From Pseudooceanicola nanhaiensis DSM 18065 (GTDB taxonomy: Bacteria > Pseudomonadota > Alphaproteobacteria > Rhodobacterales > Rhodobacteraceae): DNA of 64,000 bases. The notes under the pieces are model-generated. The model did no database searches. It saw only the letters and a list, made by a program, of their open reading frames with translations, and was not told the DNA's origin. This document shows positions 10,432 through 20,365 of this stretch, in pieces. A program made the translations under genes and the position numbers. The stretch's first letter is position 1. The number at the start of each line of letters is the position of its first letter. The DNA is taken from the NCBI RefSeq assembly GCF_000688295.1, contig NZ_JHZF01000011.1, positions 1,210,288 through 1,274,287 on the forward strand, in the 5' to 3' direction.

Positions 10432-11679
10432 TCACGCGCGCTTCCGCGCCGCCGTCACCTTCGAGAACCCGGCCATGGACGCATACCCGCCCACGATCGC
10501 CTTCCGGTCGGCGAGGCAGAGCACCTTCTCGACGTCCTTGAACCCGGCCGGAGCGCGCTTCTCGACCTCGTCGATCACCCGCTCCGGACCACCGAGGCGG
10601 TTGGTCCGCACGACCTCGGCCGTCTTCGGCAGGCGCTCCTTCTCGTAGGCCCAGAGCGCCGCCCTCGGATGCTCCGCCCGCGCCATGTTGTCCGCCAGGC
10701 AGCGCGCATCCAGGATCGCCTGGCTCGCCCCGTTGGAGCCCACCGGGTACATCGGGTGCGCCGCATCGCCCAGGAGCGTCACCCGCCCGAAGGTCCAGCG
10801 CGGCAGGGGATCGCGGTCCGCCATGGGATATTCGAAGATCGCGGGGGTCTTCTTCACCAGCCCGCCGATGTCCATCCCCGGCACGTGGAACCTGAGCGCA
10901 TGCGGCAGGACCTGCGCCAGAGAGGCCTGCCGCGACCAGGAATCCGGCGGCGGGGGCGACATCGCTCCGTCCTTCACCCGGATGTTCACCACCCAGTTCA
11001 TCAGCTGCTTGCCCTTCACCGCCGGCGCAATCGGGTAGAGCACGAACTTTCCGCCGAGCCCGCCGCCGATGGCCATCGTCTCTCCGTCCTCCCAGACCGG
11101 CCATTCGGTCGCGCCGCGCCACATGACGACGCCCTGCCAGGAGGGCGACCCCTCGTTCGGGTAGAAGACCCTCCGCCCGACCGAGTGGATCCCGTCGGCG
11201 CAGATCAGCACCTCGCCGCGGCAGGTCTCGCCCGCGCCGCCCATGAGGCTGTCGCTGAAATGCGCGGTCACCCCGCCGTCATCCTGCACGAAGCCTTCGA
11301 GCCGCCGCCCGGTGCGGACCCTCGAGGGCCCGAGCCGCTCCAGCACGGCGTCATAGATCACCTTCTGCAGCCGCCCGCGGTGGATCGAGAACTGCGGCAC
11401 CTCGTGGCCCGCATGGGTCCCGCGAAGCTCGGACCAGACCTCCTGGCCCTGCTTCGTCAGGTAGGACAGCTTCCGCGTCCGCACCCCGACCGCATCGAGC
11501 GCGGGCAAGAGCCCCAGCTCCGCCAGCTCCTTGATGGCGTGCGGCAGGACGTTGATCCCGACACCCACCTCGCGGACCTCGCGGGCGGCCTCGTAGACCA
11601 CCACGTCGAGCCCCCTCGCGTTCAGCATCAGGGCCGTGGTGAGCCCGCCGATGCCCGCCCCTGCGACGATGATCGTCAT
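10432..11679 (-). CDS. PhzS-like FAD-dependent monooxygenase
   Basis: A 415-residue group A flavoprotein hydroxylase, starting MTIIVAGAGIGGLTTALML. Motifs in order: GxGxxG at residues 6-11, the DG motif CADGIHSVGRR near the middle, and the GD motif RVTLLGDAAHPMYPVGSNG at about 285-305. It resembles PhzS and 3-hydroxybenzoate/salicylate hydroxylases. The start at 11679 gives the dinucleotide fold its normal position and lies 4 bp after the cupin gene. It probably hydroxylates an aromatic intermediate imported by the adjacent Liv system; the substrate cannot be read from sequence. Confidence 0.85.
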   Translation of the reverse strand: MTIIVAGAGIGGLTTALMLNARGLDVVVYEAAREVREVGVGINVLPHAIKELAELGLLPALDAVGVRTRKLSYLTKQGQEVWSELRGTHAGHEVPQFSIHRGRLQKVIYDAVLERLGPSRVRTGRRLEGFVQDDGGVTAHFSDSLMGGAGETCRGEVLICADGIHSVGRRVFYPNEGSPSWQGVVMWRGATEWPVWEDGETMAIGGGLGGKFVLYPIAPAVKGKQLMNWVVNIRVKDGAMSPPPPDSWSRQASLAQVLPHALRFHVPGMDIGGLVKKTPAIFEYPMADRDPLPRWTFGRVTLLGDAAHPMYPVGSNGASQAILDARCLADNMARAEHPRAALWAYEKERLPKTAEVVRTNRLGGPERVIDEVEKRAPAGFKDVEKVLCLADRKAIVGGYASMAGFSKVTAARKRA

Positions 11680-11683
11680 CGGG

Positions 11684-12130
11684 TCACTCCTCTTCGGGCG
11701 GCAGGAAGTCCACCTCGTGCTTGGCCGAGATCGCCACCACGTCGGCCGGGTTCGGTTCGGGCCCGAGGTTGTGGAGCGCCCAGAAGAGGTCGTAGAGCCG
11801 CCGCGTGGGCGCGACCCAGAAGAGGCACTTGATGGTCGTGTCGGTCTTGTTGAAGATCCCGTGCGGGATGCCCATCGGCAGGCGGATCGTGTCGCCCGGC
11901 TCGGCATAGGTCTCGACCCCGTTCAGGAGCAGATCGAACCGGCCTTCGAGGACATAGATGAACTCGTCCTGCGTCGGGTGGATGTGCGGCGGCACGAAGG
12001 TGCCCTTCGGCAGGGTCGCGTGCCAGGCCATCGAGTTCTCGGACTTCGTCTTCGGGACATAGGTCTGCCCGAGGATGTTCCACGAGATGTCCTCGATGCC
12101 GGAGTTCGACTTGGTAACGCCAGGGATCAT
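11684..12130 (-). CDS. cupin-domain protein (mononuclear metal site)
   Basis: A 148-residue single-domain cupin. The metal-binding motif 1 is PPHIHPTQDEFIYVLEGRF (two His, one Glu) and motif 2 includes PGDTIRLPMGIPHG with the third His. The start MIPGVTKSN at 12130 is preceded by AAAGGA; an upstream TTG would place that ribosome site inside the gene. It lies between livF and the monooxygenase, so it may be a small dioxygenase or isomerase in the same aromatic pathway, or a ligand-sensing cupin. No function is claimed beyond the fold. Confidence 0.8.
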   Translation of the reverse strand: MIPGVTKSNSGIEDISWNILGQTYVPKTKSENSMAWHATLPKGTFVPPHIHPTQDEFIYVLEGRFDLLLNGVETYAEPGDTIRLPMGIPHGIFNKTDTTIKCLFWVAPTRRLYDLFWALHNLGPEPNPADVVAISAKHEVDFLPPEEE

Positions 12131-12145
12131 GGGGGGTCCTTTCAA

Positions 12146-12831
<686 letters not shown>

Positions 12832-12832
<1 letters not shown>

Positions 12833-13587
12833 CAGGCGACCTCCTCTTCTTCCTCGCCCAGGTAGGCGGCGCGCACCTGCGGGTCCGAGCGGATCGCCTC
12901 GGGCGTGCCGGTGGCGATGATCCGGCCGTAGACAAGGACCGAGACCCGGTCGGCGAGCGCGAAGACCGCCTCCATGTCGTGCTCGATCAGGACCATGGTG
13001 AAGCGGCCCTTGAAGCGCTTGAGCCGGGCGACGAAGGCCTCGGCATCCTCGCCGCCGACCCCCGCGAGCGGTTCGTCGAGGAGGAGGACCTTGGGCTGCG
13101 TCGCAAGCGCAATGGCCAGTTCCAGCCGGCGGTGTTCGCCGTGGCTGAGCGCGCTGGCCCGGACATGGGCACGGTCGTCGAGCCCCGCCTCCTTCAGCGC
13201 GGCGAGGGCGGCGTCATTCAGCTCCTCCTCCTGCGCCACGGGGGCGAAGAAGCGGAAGCTGGAGCCGGAACGGGCCTGGACGGCCACGGCGACGTTTTCG
13301 AGCGCGGTGAAGCCCGGCAGGATGGAGGTGATCTGGAACGACCGCGCGAGGCCGAGCTTCACCCGCTCGGGCATCGACAGCCCGGTCACATCCTGCCCGC
13401 CGATGGCGACTGCACCGCTGTCCGAGGGCAGCTGCCCCGAAAGCTGCGAGATCAGCGTCGTCTTGCCGGCCCCGTTCGGTCCGATGATCGCGTGGATCTC
13501 GCCCGAGGCGACCTCGAGCGACACGTCGTCCGTGACCTTCAGCGCGCCGAAGTTCTTGGTGAGGTTCCTTACCGAAAGCGTGGTCAT
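12832..13587 (-). CDS. livG: branched-chain-type ABC transporter ATP-binding protein LivG
   Basis: 251 residues: Walker A GPNGAGKTT, the signature-position motif ALSHGEHRRLELAIAL (H replaces the usual second G), Walker B KVLLLDEPLAG, and the long LivG C-terminal extension ending in five Glu. The start overlaps the livM stop (ATGA at 13584-13587). It is the second ATPase of the importer. Confidence 0.92.
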
Positions 13588-14579
13588 TCCTTGCCCCTCG
13601 CGATCCCGTATTTCTCCAGCACCCCGGTGATCCCGCGTGGCGAGAAGAGCACCATGAGGACGAGGAAGAGCCCGAAGAGAAGCGGCCAGTGCTCGGTCAG
13701 CACGCCCAGCCATTCCTCGAGCAGGAGCGCCGCCGCAGCCCCCGCGATCGGCCCGGCCAGCGTGCCGACACCGCCGAGCACGACCATGACGATCAGCTCG
13801 CCCGAGCGGTGCCAGGACATGAAGGCGGGCGAGACGAACTGCGCCTGGTTGGCGAGGATCACGCCGGCGACCGAGGTGATGCAGCCGGAGATGACGAAGG
13901 CCGTCAGCTGGTAGCGGAAGGGCGAATAGCCCACGGCCTCCATCCGCGTCGCGTTCTCGCGGATGCCGGTGAAGACCCGGCCGAAGCGGCTGCCGACGAT
14001 GCGGTTGCACAGCAGGAAGAGCGCGGCCAGCAGTCCGAGGGCCATGTAGTAGAGCCCGTAATCGCTGTGCAGGATGTCGGTCCCGAGCACGGTCGACTTC
14101 TGCGACAGCGAATAGCCGTCATCCCCGCCATAGGCCGAGAGCGAGATGAAGAAGAAGAACGCCATCTGCCCGAAGGCGAGCGTGATCATGATGAAATAGA
14201 CGCCCCGCGTGCGGAGCGAGATCGCCCCCGTCACCAGCGCGAAGAGCGCCGAGACGACCATCGCCCCGAGGATCTGGAGCACCATGTCGTTGATCCCGTA
14301 GCTCGACAGGATCGCGACCGCATAGGCCCCGAAGCCGAGGTAGGCGGCATGCCCGAAGCTCACCAGCGCGCCGTAGCCGAGGATCAGGTCGAGCGCCATC
14401 GCGGCGATCGCATAGGCGAGGATCCGGGTGCCGATCAGCACGTAGAAGGGATCGTTCAGCGCCGAGGCCAGGGGCGGCAGCAGCGCGAAGAGGACGAAGA
14501 GCAGCGCCGCCGCCTTCACCCGTCCCGCGAGGGCCGGGGCGCGGGTGGCGGTCGGAGCGGTGGTGACGTCCGACATCAT
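13584..14579 (-). CDS. livM: branched-chain-type ABC transporter permease LivM
   Basis: A 331-residue integral membrane protein with the LivM hallmark LDLILGYGALVSFGHAAYLG and about eight to ten membrane spans. The ATG at 14579 overlaps the livH stop (ATGA), which settles the start between two adjacent Met codons. It pairs with LivH as the transport channel. Confidence 0.92.
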   Translation of the reverse strand: MMSDVTTAPTATRAPALAGRVKAAALLFVLFALLPPLASALNDPFYVLIGTRILAYAIAAMALDLILGYGALVSFGHAAYLGFGAYAVAILSSYGINDMVLQILGAMVVSALFALVTGAISLRTRGVYFIMITLAFGQMAFFFFISLSAYGGDDGYSLSQKSTVLGTDILHSDYGLYYMALGLLAALFLLCNRIVGSRFGRVFTGIRENATRMEAVGYSPFRYQLTAFVISGCITSVAGVILANQAQFVSPAFMSWHRSGELIVMVVLGGVGTLAGPIAGAAAALLLEEWLGVLTEHWPLLFGLFLVLMVLFSPRGITGVLEKYGIARGKE

Positions 14580-15493
14580 GCGCTCCTCCCGAAGAGACCG
14601 GCGGGTTTTGCGAAGAGGATCAGCGCCATGAGGATGTAGACCAGCATCGGCGCCAGCACGCGGCCCATCTGCCCCGCCGCCGCCGGGTCGAGGACCGAGC
14701 GCAGCAGGATCGGGCCGAAGACGCCGCCGAGGGTGTCGACGATCGCCACGATCAGCGCGCCGAGGAAGGCCCCCTTGACCGAGCCGATGCCGCCGATGAC
14801 GACCACCACGAAGGCGAGGATCAGCACGCTCTCCCCCATCCCGGTATCGACCGAGAGGATCGGCGCGACCAGCGCCCCGGCGAGGCAGGCGAGCACCGCG
14901 CCCAGCGTGAAGACGATGGCAAAGAGCTTGTTGATGTCGACGCCGAGCGCCGAGACCATGGTGCGGTTCGTGGCCCCTGCCCGCAGCAGCATCCCGATCC
15001 GCGTATGGTTCACCACGACGTAGAGCCCGACCGCGACGGCAAGCCCTGCGGCGATCACGGCGATCCGGTAGACCGGGTATTGCAGCGGTCCCATCAGCGG
15101 GACGGACCCCGACAGGAGCTCGGGCATCGGCACCGACAGCGGCGAGGTGCCCCAGGTGATCTCGACCAGCTCGTTGATGATCATGACCAGCCCGAAGGTC
15201 GCCAGCACCTGGTCGAGGTGCGAGCGGGCGTAAAGCCTTCGCATCACCACGACCTCCAGTATCAGCCCGACCGCCACCGCGGCGGGCAGCATCAGCAGGA
15301 GTCCCCACCAGAAACTGCCCGTCAAAGCCGCGAATGTGGCGATCAGGTAGGCGCCCACCATGTAGAGGACGCCATGGGCAAGGTTGATCACGTCCATGAT
15401 CCCGAAGACGAGCGTCAGGCCCGCCGCAATCAGAAACAACAGAACACCCAGCTGAACCCCGTTCAGGAGCTGGAGAACGAACAGGTTCATCAT
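14576..15493 (-). CDS. livH: branched-chain-type ABC transporter permease LivH
   Basis: A 305-residue permease with the LivH signature GLTLVFGIMDVINLAHGVLYMVGAY near the N-terminus and FVVVVIGGIGSVKGAFLGAL in the second half. It follows the binding-protein gene by 27 bp. It forms the transmembrane channel with LivM. Confidence 0.93.
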   Translation of the reverse strand: MMNLFVLQLLNGVQLGVLLFLIAAGLTLVFGIMDVINLAHGVLYMVGAYLIATFAALTGSFWWGLLLMLPAAVAVGLILEVVVMRRLYARSHLDQVLATFGLVMIINELVEITWGTSPLSVPMPELLSGSVPLMGPLQYPVYRIAVIAAGLAVAVGLYVVVNHTRIGMLLRAGATNRTMVSALGVDINKLFAIVFTLGAVLACLAGALVAPILSVDTGMGESVLILAFVVVVIGGIGSVKGAFLGALIVAIVDTLGGVFGPILLRSVLDPAAAGQMGRVLAPMLVYILMALILFAKPAGLFGRSA

Positions 15494-15520
15494 GGACGCA
15501 ATCCCCTCACCAACGCACCG

Positions 15521-16711
15521 TCACTGCATCGCGCAATCGGCGGCGTAGTTGTCGACGTAATCGTCGAAGATCTTCTCCTTCACCGAGGTGCCGTAATAGC
15601 CGTCGTCACGCTTCACGGCCTCCACGAGGTAGAAGTCCTGGATCGGATAGTTGTTGGCCCCGAACGAGAAGTCGCCGCGCGGGCTGTCGAAATCGGCCTC
15701 CTTGATCGCGGCGCGCAGGGCGTCGCGGTCGGTGAGGTCTCCGCCGACCTTCTTCACGGCGCTGTCGATCAGCTGCGCCGCGTCATAGGCCTGCATCGCG
15801 TAGGTGCCGGGAACGGCCTCGTACTTCTCGATGTAATCGGCGACGAAGGTCCTGTTCGCCTCGTTGTCCATGTCCGGCGCCCAGTTCGCGCCGCCCAGCA
15901 TCCCGACGGCGGCATCCTGCGTCGCAGGCAGCGTCGTCTCGTCCACCGTGAAGGCCGACAGGAACGGAATGCCCGAAAGCCCCGCCTGCGCATATTGCTT
16001 CACGAGGTTCACGCCCATGCCGCCCGGCATGAAGGTGAAGACGGCATCCGGCTGGAAGGCCGCGATCTGCGCCAGTTCGGAGTTGAAGTCGAGCTGCCCG
16101 AGCTCGGTATAGACCTCGCCGGCCAGTCCGCCCTTGTAGGAGTTCTTGAAGCCCGCGACCGAATCCTTCCCGGCCTGGTAGTTCGGCACCATCAGGAAGA
16201 CGTTCTGGTAGCCCTGCTGCTGCGCATAGGCGCCCATCACCTCGTGGTTCTGGTCGTTCTGGTAGGAGGTGGTGAAGAAGTTCGGGCTGCACTCGGCGCC
16301 GGCGAAGTTCGAGGTCCCCGCGTTGGTCGAGATCAGGATGTTGCCCGACGAGGTCACCGGCTGGTGGATCGCCATCAGGATGTTCGAGAAGATCGGCCCC
16401 ACGACGAAGTCGACATTTTCGCGCTGCACCAGTTCGCGCGCCTTGTCGGCGGCAAGGTCGGGGCGGCCTTCGTCGTCCACGACGACGATCTCGGTCTTCA
16501 TCCCTCCGATGTCGCCCATCTTCTCGGCCGCCAGCATGAAGCCGTTCTTCGCCTGCACGCCAAGCGCGGCGGGCGGGCCGGAGAGGGTGTAGACGAGGCC
16601 GATCTTCAGCACGTCGTCATTGGCCGAGGCGGGGACGTCCTGCGCGAAGGCCTGGGCGGAGAGCCCGAGGGTCAGCACCGTCGAGGCGAGCAGTCTGGTC
16701 TTGGTGGTCAT
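15521..16711 (-). CDS. ABC transporter substrate-binding protein (Leu/Ile/Val-binding type, peripla_BP_6)
   Basis: 396 residues. The start MTTKTRLLASTVLTLGLSAQAFAQ is a textbook signal peptide cleaved after AFA; the upstream in-frame extension lacks sense and is rejected. The mature protein begins DVPASANDDVLKIGLVYTLSG, the typical first strand of family 6 binding proteins. It is the first gene of the binding-protein-livHMGF-cupin-monooxygenase operon. Its position beside the kynurenine formamidase makes an aromatic amino acid or aromatic acid a likely ligand (inference). Confidence 0.92.
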   Translation of the reverse strand: MTTKTRLLASTVLTLGLSAQAFAQDVPASANDDVLKIGLVYTLSGPPAALGVQAKNGFMLAAEKMGDIGGMKTEIVVVDDEGRPDLAADKARELVQRENVDFVVGPIFSNILMAIHQPVTSSGNILISTNAGTSNFAGAECSPNFFTTSYQNDQNHEVMGAYAQQQGYQNVFLMVPNYQAGKDSVAGFKNSYKGGLAGEVYTELGQLDFNSELAQIAAFQPDAVFTFMPGGMGVNLVKQYAQAGLSGIPFLSAFTVDETTLPATQDAAVGMLGGANWAPDMDNEANRTFVADYIEKYEAVPGTYAMQAYDAAQLIDSAVKKVGGDLTDRDALRAAIKEADFDSPRGDFSFGANNYPIQDFYLVEAVKRDDGYYGTSVKEKIFDDYVDNYAADCAMQ

Positions 16712-16826
16712 TGGTAACTCCCTGGTTTGTGTCGTCGCGGCTTTGCCGTCTTGTTGGGCCTTCCGGCCTTTCGGAGGCATCCGCCGTGCAGGTGCATTCA
16801 GCGATCCAGCACGTTGCGAATGCAAG

Positions 16827-17669
16827 TTATTTCCCCGGTTCTGTCGCCTCCGCCCGGTCGAGCGCCGCGCGCATCAGGGGCGAGTCCGGATCGGCCAGCC
16901 CGTCGATGACGCTGAAATGGTGCCGGTCGGGTTCGACCACGCAGGCGGTCCGGGCGCCGAGCCCGTGCCAGATGTTGGGCAGAAGCGCCGCCTGACGCAG
17001 GAACTCCTGCCGCTCGCCGCCGCCGACCCATGCGGTCAGCTGCACGCCCGGCAGCGGGCGCTTGAGCGCCGGGCTGTTCGCCTCGGCACTCTCCATGTCG
17101 AGCTTCAAGAGGTCGTTCCGCGCGGTGTTCATCAGCGGGCGCAGGTCGTGCAGGCCCGAGATGGAGACCACGTGCTTCAGCCGGGCCTGAACGGCGCCGG
17201 GCAGCGGGCTGTCGTGGCACATCATGGCCGAGACGAGATGCCCGCCCGCCGAATGGCCGGAGATGACGATGGGGCCCGCGATCTCGTTGGCGGCATGCGC
17301 AATGGCCGCGCCGACCTGGCCGGTGATGTCGGTGATCGAGACGTCCGGGCAGAGGTCATAGGAGGGAATCGCCACCGCCCAGCCCCGCGCCACGGCGCCT
17401 GCGGCCAGGTGCGACCAGTAGCTCTTGTCGAGTGCGATCCAGTAGCCGCCATGCACGAAGACGAAGAGCCCGCGCGGCGTCCCTTCGGGCAGGAAGAGGT
17501 CGTAGCGGTGCCGCGCGCCTTCCCCGTAGGCGAGGTCCAGACGGGCGTTCGCGGAGTTGCGGAAATTTTCGGCAGGCGCCACCCACGGCCCCGGATATTC
17601 GGTGCCGCCGGGGATGTTGCGCCCGTTCTCGTAGGCGCTTTCCCAATCCTTCACGTCGAAGACGATCAC
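16827..17669 (-). CDS. alpha/beta-hydrolase, probable kynurenine formamidase (arylformamidase)
   Basis: A 280-residue serine hydrolase. The oxyanion-hole motif HGGYW is at residues 73-77 and the nucleophile elbow GHSAGG has Ser140; a C-terminal EPDRHHFSVIDG offers the catalytic His. HGGYW is characteristic of the eukaryotic-type kynurenine formamidase branch, unlike the metal-dependent bacterial KynB. It supplies the step between kynA (N-formylkynurenine) and kynU (kynurenine), otherwise missing in the window. It is transcribed from the operator-bearing region shared with marR. Confidence 0.78.
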   Translation of the reverse strand: MIVFDVKDWESAYENGRNIPGGTEYPGPWVAPAENFRNSANARLDLAYGEGARHRYDLFLPEGTPRGLFVFVHGGYWIALDKSYWSHLAAGAVARGWAVAIPSYDLCPDVSITDITGQVGAAIAHAANEIAGPIVISGHSAGGHLVSAMMCHDSPLPGAVQARLKHVVSISGLHDLRPLMNTARNDLLKLDMESAEANSPALKRPLPGVQLTAWVGGGERQEFLRQAALLPNIWHGLGARTACVVEPDRHHFSVIDGLADPDSPLMRAALDRAEATEPGK

Positions 17670-17758
17670 GCAGGATCTCCCTTGTTTTATGGGGCAGCGG
17701 CCGGAAATCTCGCCTCCGAAGCGCCGTCCTTTTCAGCATCGTTACGCGGCGGCGAATA

Positions 17759-17791
17759 TATTTCAAGCTCAAACCTTTTTTGCTTGAAATA
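17759..17791. promoter_or_regulatory. operator: 10-bp inverted repeat upstream of marR and the formamidase gene
   Basis: Arms TATTTCAAGC (17759-17768) and GCTTGAAATA (17782-17791) are exact inverted repeats around 13 nt. The TTTCAAG/CTTGAAA words match the site at 6773-6814, with spacing one base longer. The position between divergent genes, one encoding a MarR protein, indicates an autoregulated operator. Confidence 0.76.
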
Positions 17792-17849
17792 ATTTTGGGC
17801 GCTGCCTAGCCTTCGATCATTCCCGTCGAAACCACCGCAGGAGACGAGC

Positions 17850-18344
17850 GTGGCAGTGACCGGCCCCGATGCCAATCCCGAAGCGCAGACCCGTGACTTG
17901 CCCGCCTCGAAAGAGCGGCTGAGGATGTGGCTCCGGATGCTGAAGAGCACCCGCCGGGTCGAGGCCGCGCTACGTGAGCGGCTGCGCCGGGACTTCGCGA
18001 CCACCCTGCCCCGGTTCGACGTCATGGCCGCCCTCGCCCGCTACGAGGACGGGCTGAAGATGAGCGCGCTGTCGGGCGTCCTGCGGGTCTCGAACGGGAA
18101 CGTGACGGGCATCGTGGACCGGCTGGCCGAGGAAGGGCTCGTCGTCCGCGTGCAGGTGCCGGGCGACCGCCGCGCCTCGCTCGTGCGGCTGACGCGCAAG
18201 GGACAGGAGGTCTTTGCCCAGCAGGCCCGCGCGCACGAGGCCTGGATCGGCGAATTGCTCGAGGATTTCACGCCCGAGGAGGCGCGCATGTTCTCGGACC
18301 GCTTCGACGCGGTGACACACAAGGACGAGGAGGACCCGGCATGA
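17850..18344 (+). CDS. MarR family transcriptional regulator
   Basis: 164 residues from a GTG start preceded by AGGAGA. The winged helix covers about residues 65-125 ([20 protein letters not shown] recognition region, then wing [15 protein letters not shown]). It is first in a plus-strand operon with an enoyl-CoA hydratase and acyl-CoA dehydrogenase and overlaps the former by 4 bp. MarR proteins of aromatic-CoA pathways usually repress until an aromatic CoA ester binds; anthraniloyl-CoA is a reasonable inducer here (inference). Confidence 0.9.
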   Translation: MAVTGPDANPEAQTRDLPASKERLRMWLRMLKSTRRVEAALRERLRRDFATTLPRFDVMAALARYEDGLKMSALSGVLRVSNGNVTGIVDRLAEEGLVVRVQVPGDRRASLVRLTRKGQEVFAQQARAHEAWIGELLEDFTPEEARMFSDRFDAVTHKDEEDPA

Positions 18345-19141
18345 AGGCCGACACCCAACATTTCCGCTGCGAGATCGAGGAGGGCATCGCGACGCTCCGG
18401 CTCGACCGGCCGGACCGCAAGAACCCGCTGACCTTCGAGTCCTATGCCGAGCTCCGCGACTGGTTCCGCGAACTGCATTACGACGACGAGGTGAAGGCCG
18501 TGGTCTTCGCCTCGAACGGCGGCAACTTCTCCTCGGGCGGCGACGTGCACGACATCATCGGGCCGCTCACCAGGATGTCGATGAAGGAGCTTCTCGCCTT
18601 CACCCGGATGACCGGCGATCTCGTCAAGTCGATGATCAATTGCGGCAAGCCGATCATCGCCGCCGTCGACGGGATCTGCGTCGGCGCCGGCGCCATCATC
18701 GCCATGGCATCGGACATCCGGCTGGCCTCTCCCGAGGCCAAATGCGCCTTCCTCTTCACCCGCGTCGGCCTCGCCGGTTGCGACATGGGCGCCTGCGCCA
18801 TGCTCCCCCGCATCATCGGCCAGGGCCGGGCGGCGGAACTGCTCTATACGGGCCGGTCGATGTCGGCCTCCGAGGGCGAGGCCTGGGGCTTCTGGAACCG
18901 TCTGGTCGAGGCCGGGAACCTCGAGGCCGAGGCGGTCGAGATGGCCAGGCGCATCGCGGCGGGTCCGAACTTCGGTCACATGATGACCAAGACGATGCTG
19001 AACCAGGAATGGAACATGTCGCTCGAGCAGGCCATCGAGGCCGAGGCGCAGGCGCAGGCGATCTGCATGCAGACCGCCGATTTCACCCGCGCCTTCGAGG
19101 CCTTCGTGGCCAAGAAAACCCCGGTCTTCGCAGGCGACTGA
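18341..19141 (+). CDS. enoyl-CoA hydratase/isomerase family protein
   Basis: A 266-residue crotonase-fold protein: [20 protein letters not shown] at the start, oxyanion segment [14 protein letters not shown], and second segment [20 protein letters not shown]. The start overlaps the marR stop (ATGA). In the anthraniloyl-CoA route a crotonase could hydrate the ring double bond or cleave the alicyclic ring hydrolytically as in other ring-opening pathways; which of these applies is not decidable here. Confidence 0.9.
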   Translation: MKADTQHFRCEIEEGIATLRLDRPDRKNPLTFESYAELRDWFRELHYDDEVKAVVFASNGGNFSSGGDVHDIIGPLTRMSMKELLAFTRMTGDLVKSMINCGKPIIAAVDGICVGAGAIIAMASDIRLASPEAKCAFLFTRVGLAGCDMGACAMLPRIIGQGRAAELLYTGRSMSASEGEAWGFWNRLVEAGNLEAEAVEMARRIAAGPNFGHMMTKTMLNQEWNMSLEQAIEAEAQAQAICMQTADFTRAFEAFVAKKTPVFAGD

Positions 19142-20298
19142 TGGCGGACACATCCTATCTCGACTGGCCCTTCCTCGAGCCCCGCCACAAGGCGCATGCC
19201 GAAACCCTGGACACATGGGCCGGCACCCTCGGCCCGATCGACCACCACGACACCGACAACGCCTGCCGGTCGCTCGTCGCGAAGCTGGGTGCCGACGGCT
19301 GGCTGGAACCGACCGCCGTGGACCCGGCCGATCCGAAGCCGCTCGATGTCCGCACCCTCTGCCTCTCGCGTGAAACGCTCGCCCGGCACGACGGCCTCGC
19401 GGACTTCGCCTTCGCGATGCAGGGGCTCGGGACCGGGGCGCTCTCGCTCTTCGGCTCGGACGCGCAGCGGGACGAATGGCTGCCGCTCACCCGCAGCGGC
19501 AAGGCGATCTCCGCCTTCGCCCTGACCGAGCCGCAATCGGGCTCGGACGTGGCGAACTCCACCATGACCGCGCGGGATGACGGCGACGCCTGGGTGCTGG
19601 ACGGCGAGAAGACCTGGATCTCGAACGGCGGCATCGCCGACGTCTACACCCTCTTCGCCCGCTCCGAGGACACGCCGGGCGCCAAGGGCCTCTCGGCCTT
19701 CGTCGTCCCCGCCGACACGCCCGGCCTCGAGATCGCCGAGCGGCTCGAGACCATCGCGCCCCACCCCCTCGCCACGCTCCGCTTCACCGGCGCCCGGCTG
19801 CCCAAGTCGGCGCTGATCGGGGAGCGCGGCCAGGGCTTCAAGATCGCCATGTCCGTCCTCGACGTCTTCCGCACGACCGTCGCGGCGGCCGGCCTCGGCT
19901 TCGCCCGGCGGGCGCTGGACGAGGCCGTCACCCGCGTGACCGCGCGCAAGGTGCAGGGCAAGCCGCTCTCGGACCTCCAGATGGTGCAGGCGCATATCGC
20001 CGAGATGGCGCTGAAGGTCGATGCCTCGGCCCTCCTCGTCTACCGCGCCGCCTGGGCCAAGGATTCGGGCGCCCCCCGCGTCAGCCGGGAGGCCGCGATG
20101 GCCAAGCTCTTCGCCACCGACGAGGCGCAGAAGGTGATCGACGCCGCCGTCCAGCTGCATGGCGGCGACGGCGTGCGGGCGGGCGAGACGGTCGAACGGC
20201 TCTACCGCGAGATCCGGGCGCTCCGGATCTACGAGGGCGCCTCGGACGTGCAGAAGGTCATCATCGCTAGACAGACACTCGACGCGGCCCGCGCCTGA
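19141..20298 (+). CDS. acyl-CoA dehydrogenase family protein
   Basis: 385 residues. Family motifs: [17 protein letters not shown] (FAD/substrate), [14 protein letters not shown], and near the C-terminus [39 protein letters not shown], the conserved acyl-CoA dehydrogenase tail. The ATG shares one base with the hydratase stop. It probably introduces or uses a double bond in an alicyclic or opened CoA ester of the anthranilate pathway. Confidence 0.9.
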   Translation: MADTSYLDWPFLEPRHKAHAETLDTWAGTLGPIDHHDTDNACRSLVAKLGADGWLEPTAVDPADPKPLDVRTLCLSRETLARHDGLADFAFAMQGLGTGALSLFGSDAQRDEWLPLTRSGKAISAFALTEPQSGSDVANSTMTARDDGDAWVLDGEKTWISNGGIADVYTLFARSEDTPGAKGLSAFVVPADTPGLEIAERLETIAPHPLATLRFTGARLPKSALIGERGQGFKIAMSVLDVFRTTVAAAGLGFARRALDEAVTRVTARKVQGKPLSDLQMVQAHIAEMALKVDASALLVYRAAWAKDSGAPRVSREAAMAKLFATDEAQKVIDAAVQLHGGDGVRAGETVERLYREIRALRIYEGASDVQKVIIARQTLDAARA

Positions 20299-20365
20299 CG
20301 CGGGCCTGAACCCGCCGCATCACGGGCGCAAAGACCCGGAGCGGCCTCACAGGGAGACCGACCAC

